Of a DNA stretch of 64,000 nt, positions 61,478 to 64,000 are shown in pieces; position 1 is the first letter of the stretch; every line of letters begins with the position of its first letter. This DNA comes from CAVRUD01 sp963849635. GTDB lineage: Bacteria; Chloroflexota; Chloroflexia; Thermomicrobiales; UBA6265. The stretch covers positions 41,735 through 105,734 of the forward strand of contig CAWKIA010000002.1 of the NCBI GenBank assembly GCA_963849635.1, written 5' to 3'. A program made the position numbers and the translations under genes. The notes below the pieces were generated by a model. It worked only from the letters and a program-made list of their open reading frames with translations. It did no database searches and was not told where the DNA came from.

Positions 61478-62882
61478 ATGCAACGCGATCGTTTTGCTCG
61501 CTTTGGCTTCCGTGGACTTTCCCGGCGTGCCGTACTCAGGGGAGCGGGGGCAACCGCCGCTGGGCTCGCGCTTGGCAATCGGTTCAACGACGGCTACGCC
61601 AAAGTCCAGACTCCGACAACTCGAAACATCCAGGGCACGTCCCTCAAGATCCTCCAGTGGGAGACCTTGTTCCCGCCCATGACGAGTGGTTCGAGGGCTT
61701 CGTCCAGGAGTGGGGCGGGCCAACGGCGTCGACGAGACAGTCGACCAGATCAACACCGCCGAAGTTACCACCACCTTTGCCGCTGAGATCTCGGCGGGTG
61801 AAGGCCACGACATCGTGGAGCACATCGCCTCGCTCGGACAGTTCGAAGGTTCTCTCCTCGATATGACCGACGTGGTTGAGGAAGCGATGAACCGGCACGG
61901 CGAGATGTCCGGGGTCACCCAGCGCTCCGGGTTCAACCCGACGACCGACAAGTACTTCTCATTCGTCCATGGCTACGCCCCGGACCAGGCGACTATCGCA
62001 AGAGCCTGTGGGAAGCGGTCGGATATTGCCAAATGGACCGACAACCTAGCAGGAACTCCTCGACGGTGGCACCCGAATTCGGAATGAGCAGGGCATCCAG
62101 CTCGGCATCGGCATGTCGAACGAGATCGACAGCAAATGGCTGCCCAAGCGCTGCTCTGGTGCCATGAGGCTTCGGTCCAGGATGAGAACGAGAACGTCAT
62201 CATCAACTCGCCTGAGACGATGCCGCGGTCGACTTCATGGCGCAGCTTTACGCCGGCGCGATGACTCCCGAGGTCTTCGGTTGAACGCCGCCAGCAACAA
62301 CCAGTTGCTCGTGGCCGGCCAGGCGTAGCTACATCCTCAATTCGATCTCCGCCTACCGCGCCGCCAGGAACAGAATCCTGACGTGGCGAAGGATATCTTC
62401 TTCACGTTCCACTCGCCGGCCCGAACGGGATCGCGCTGGCTAATGGCCACGCCGTCTATAACGCGATGGTCCCGAACTATCTGCGAACCAGGACACCGCC
62501 AAGGAGTTCATCCTCCATCTTGTCGACGAACTACAATCCAAAGACCGGGGAAAGCAAGCTGTACGACTTCCCGGGCTTCCCAGCTTCGCTCCGGATCTGT
62601 TCGCCGAGGGCGGCTGGCTCGATGCCGATCCGTACGGATCGGACCCGGTCGATAAGCTCAACGTGCTCAAGGGCGCGAACGACTACACCACCAACTCGGT
62701 CACCCGGGACCGGCCAATGCCGTCATGGGTTCGGTGTTCGGTGAGTTCGTGCTCCGAACATGTTCGCCCGGGTCGCACGCGGCGAGCAGACGTCGGCCGA
62801 ATCGGCGGCGGAGGCGAAGCCCAGATCACGGCGTACTACGAGACAGTGGGCTGCGGAAGGACTGGTCGGCGGCGGCCGATAG
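61478..62882 (+). CDS. Sugar ABC transporter solute-binding protein (multiple frameshifts)
   Basis: ATG 61478 follows GGGGGA. FRGLSRRAVLRGAGATAAGL is a Tat leader. Collinear pieces are SLKILQWETLFP, HDEWFEGFVQEWG, NTAEVTTTFAAEISAGEGHD, LGQFEGSLLDMTDVVEEAMN, GIGMSNEIDSKW, DVAKDIFFTFHSP, TAKEFILHLVDELQ, GGWLDADPYGSDPVDKLNVL and AQITAYYET, ending AAEGLVGGGR at 62882. At least seven indels. Distinct in sequence from the three other binding proteins of the window. The ATPase gene follows at 62994. Confidence 0.65.
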
Positions 62883-62993
62883 TACGCGGGCGTTCGGCGT
62901 TCGTGCGTTCGCGTACGGCGTATCGAGTCGGAGGGTCCTCCGTGTCTGAAGGCCGGATAACGAACACCGAGCGCCGTTGGACATCGAGACACT

Positions 62994-64000
62994 ATGGCGA
63001 CGGTTGAAACGCGAAAACTGACCAAGACGTTCACCGGGCACGGGTGGCGAAGGAGTCCACGCCGTCAACGGCATCGATCTCGCCGTGCGACGACGGCGAG
63101 TTCATGGTGCTGCTCGGACCGTCGGGCTGCGGAAAGACGACGCTCCTGCGCATGATCGGCGGACTGGAGCACCCAACCGCCGGCGATATCCTGATCGGCG
63201 GCCATATCGTCAATGGCTTGCCGCCGCGGGCCCGCCAGATCGCGATGGTCTTCCAGAGCTACGCGCTCTACCCCCATCTGAACGTCTACAACAACATCGC
63301 CTTTCCACTTGAAGGCCGCAAAGCTTTCCAAGGAGGAGCAGAAGCAACAGGTGATTGGGCGGCCGGGGTGCTCGGCATCGACGGCTGCTAAGCGGAAGCC
63401 ACGGCAGCTCTCAGGTGGCCAGCGGCAACGGGTGGCGCTGGCCCGGGCGATCGTTCGCGATCCGAACGTGTTCCTGCTGGATGAACCACTCTCGAATCTC
63501 GATGCCCAGCGCCGTGCTTCCGCCCGCGATGAGCTGCAGAGTTCCAGCGCCGGATCGGAACCACCACCATCTACGTGACCCACGATCAGGTCGAAGCGAT
63601 GGGGATGGGAGACGGATCGCGGTCATCGACGGGGACGGATTCGCCAGATCGGCACGCCAAAGGAGATTACGACGATCCCGCCGAACCTTCGTCGCGACCT
63701 TCCTAGGGTCGCCGCCGATGAACCTCGTCGGCCGCAACGGTCGGTTGCACGGGTTCCGGCCGGAGTACTTCTTGCCTCGGGAGACGGTTGCAGCAGTCCG
63801 ATTCGGTTGTCTCGTTCACCTTCAACGCCACCCGGGAGGAATACCTCGGGGCGGAGCGATTGCTCTACGGGGAGGTCGATGGCGCCAAGACGGTGGCCCG
63901 CTTCCCCTCCACCGCCGATGTATCGGCCCGGCCCGGGCGGGCCCACGAGTTCGTGGTTCCGCGCCGGCACCTTAAGATCTTCGACCGGGAATCGGGTCTG
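62994..64000 (+). CDS. Sugar ABC transporter ATPase, UgpC/MalK type (frameshifted, runs off the end)
   Basis: ATG 62994 gives MATVETRKLTKTF, then GVHAVNGIDLAV with indels. Walker A is LLGPSGCGKTTLLRMIGGLE, the Q-loop AMVFQSYALYPHLNVYNNIA, the signature LSGGQRQRVALARAIVRDPN, Walker B VFLLDEPLSNLDAQ and the switch VTHDQVEAM. A MalK-like C-terminal regulatory domain begins with VATFLGSPPMNLVGRNGRLH and GFRPEYF. Five or more indels. It follows the binding-protein gene, so it is part of the same operon, and could also serve the ATPase-less importers of the window. Confidence 0.8.

Noticed and set aside
1..64000. tRNA or rRNA genes
   Set aside because: I looked for T-loop and conserved rRNA-like stretches and found none convincing; a covariance search would be needed to exclude them fully.

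Overview
The window is high-GC bacterial DNA. Tat-type secreted proteins with a short arginine-rich leader, many sugar ABC-transporter parts, AfsR/LuxR-type ATPase regulators, paired winged-helix AlkZ-like proteins and dispersed palindromic repeats together suggest Chloroflexota, most likely a Thermomicrobia-like lineage. That placement is inferred from gene style; no rRNA or tRNA gene was seen.

1-10.5 kb: end of a sugar ABC operon (permease, solute-binding protein), a duplicated pair of small secreted proteins with a shared upstream element, a lipoprotein-like secreted protein, a mannonate dehydratase-like TIM barrel, two winged-helix proteins and an MFS exporter. 11-23.6 kb: many sugar-acid enzymes (HpcH/HpaI aldolase, Ldh-type dehydrogenase, DapA-type lyase/aldolase, enolase-superfamily dehydratase, SMP-30 lactonase) with an IclR remnant, a nucleobase permease, ManC, carbonic anhydrase, an epimerase and a TetR/MBL pair. 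23.7-26.1 kb: two secreted multi-SH3 proteins with a conserved upstream element. 26.3-36.5 kb: two paralogous sugar-binding proteins on + and two permeases on -, with DinB, an FAD oxidoreductase, a RIO kinase and a RelE/Phd module between them. 36.6-42.3 kb: an AfsR/LuxR regulator followed by three Cys-rich secreted proteins. 42.5-49 kb: a small membrane protein coupled to a PLP decarboxylase, an alpha/beta hydrolase, and a second AfsR/LuxR regulator split by an in-frame stop. 49-64 kb: a sugar ABC operon, three insertion sequences, an LLM oxidoreductase, a CAP protein, an alcohol dehydrogenase, a deaminase and a second ABC operon running off the end.

The most striking find is an IS110-family element at 54395-55614 inserted in a palindromic host repeat. 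Its 5' non-coding end can be read as a bridge RNA. Two guide segments match the two halves of the actual insertion site, a second loop resembles the element's own ends, and a TTGACA/TATGTT promoter would form only when the two ends join in the excised circle.

Single-base indels break many genes. They are sporadic before 49 kb and pervasive after it, while the IS481 transposase at 53066-54202 stays intact. I read most of these frameshifts as consensus errors, not true pseudogenes, and give the gene extents they imply.
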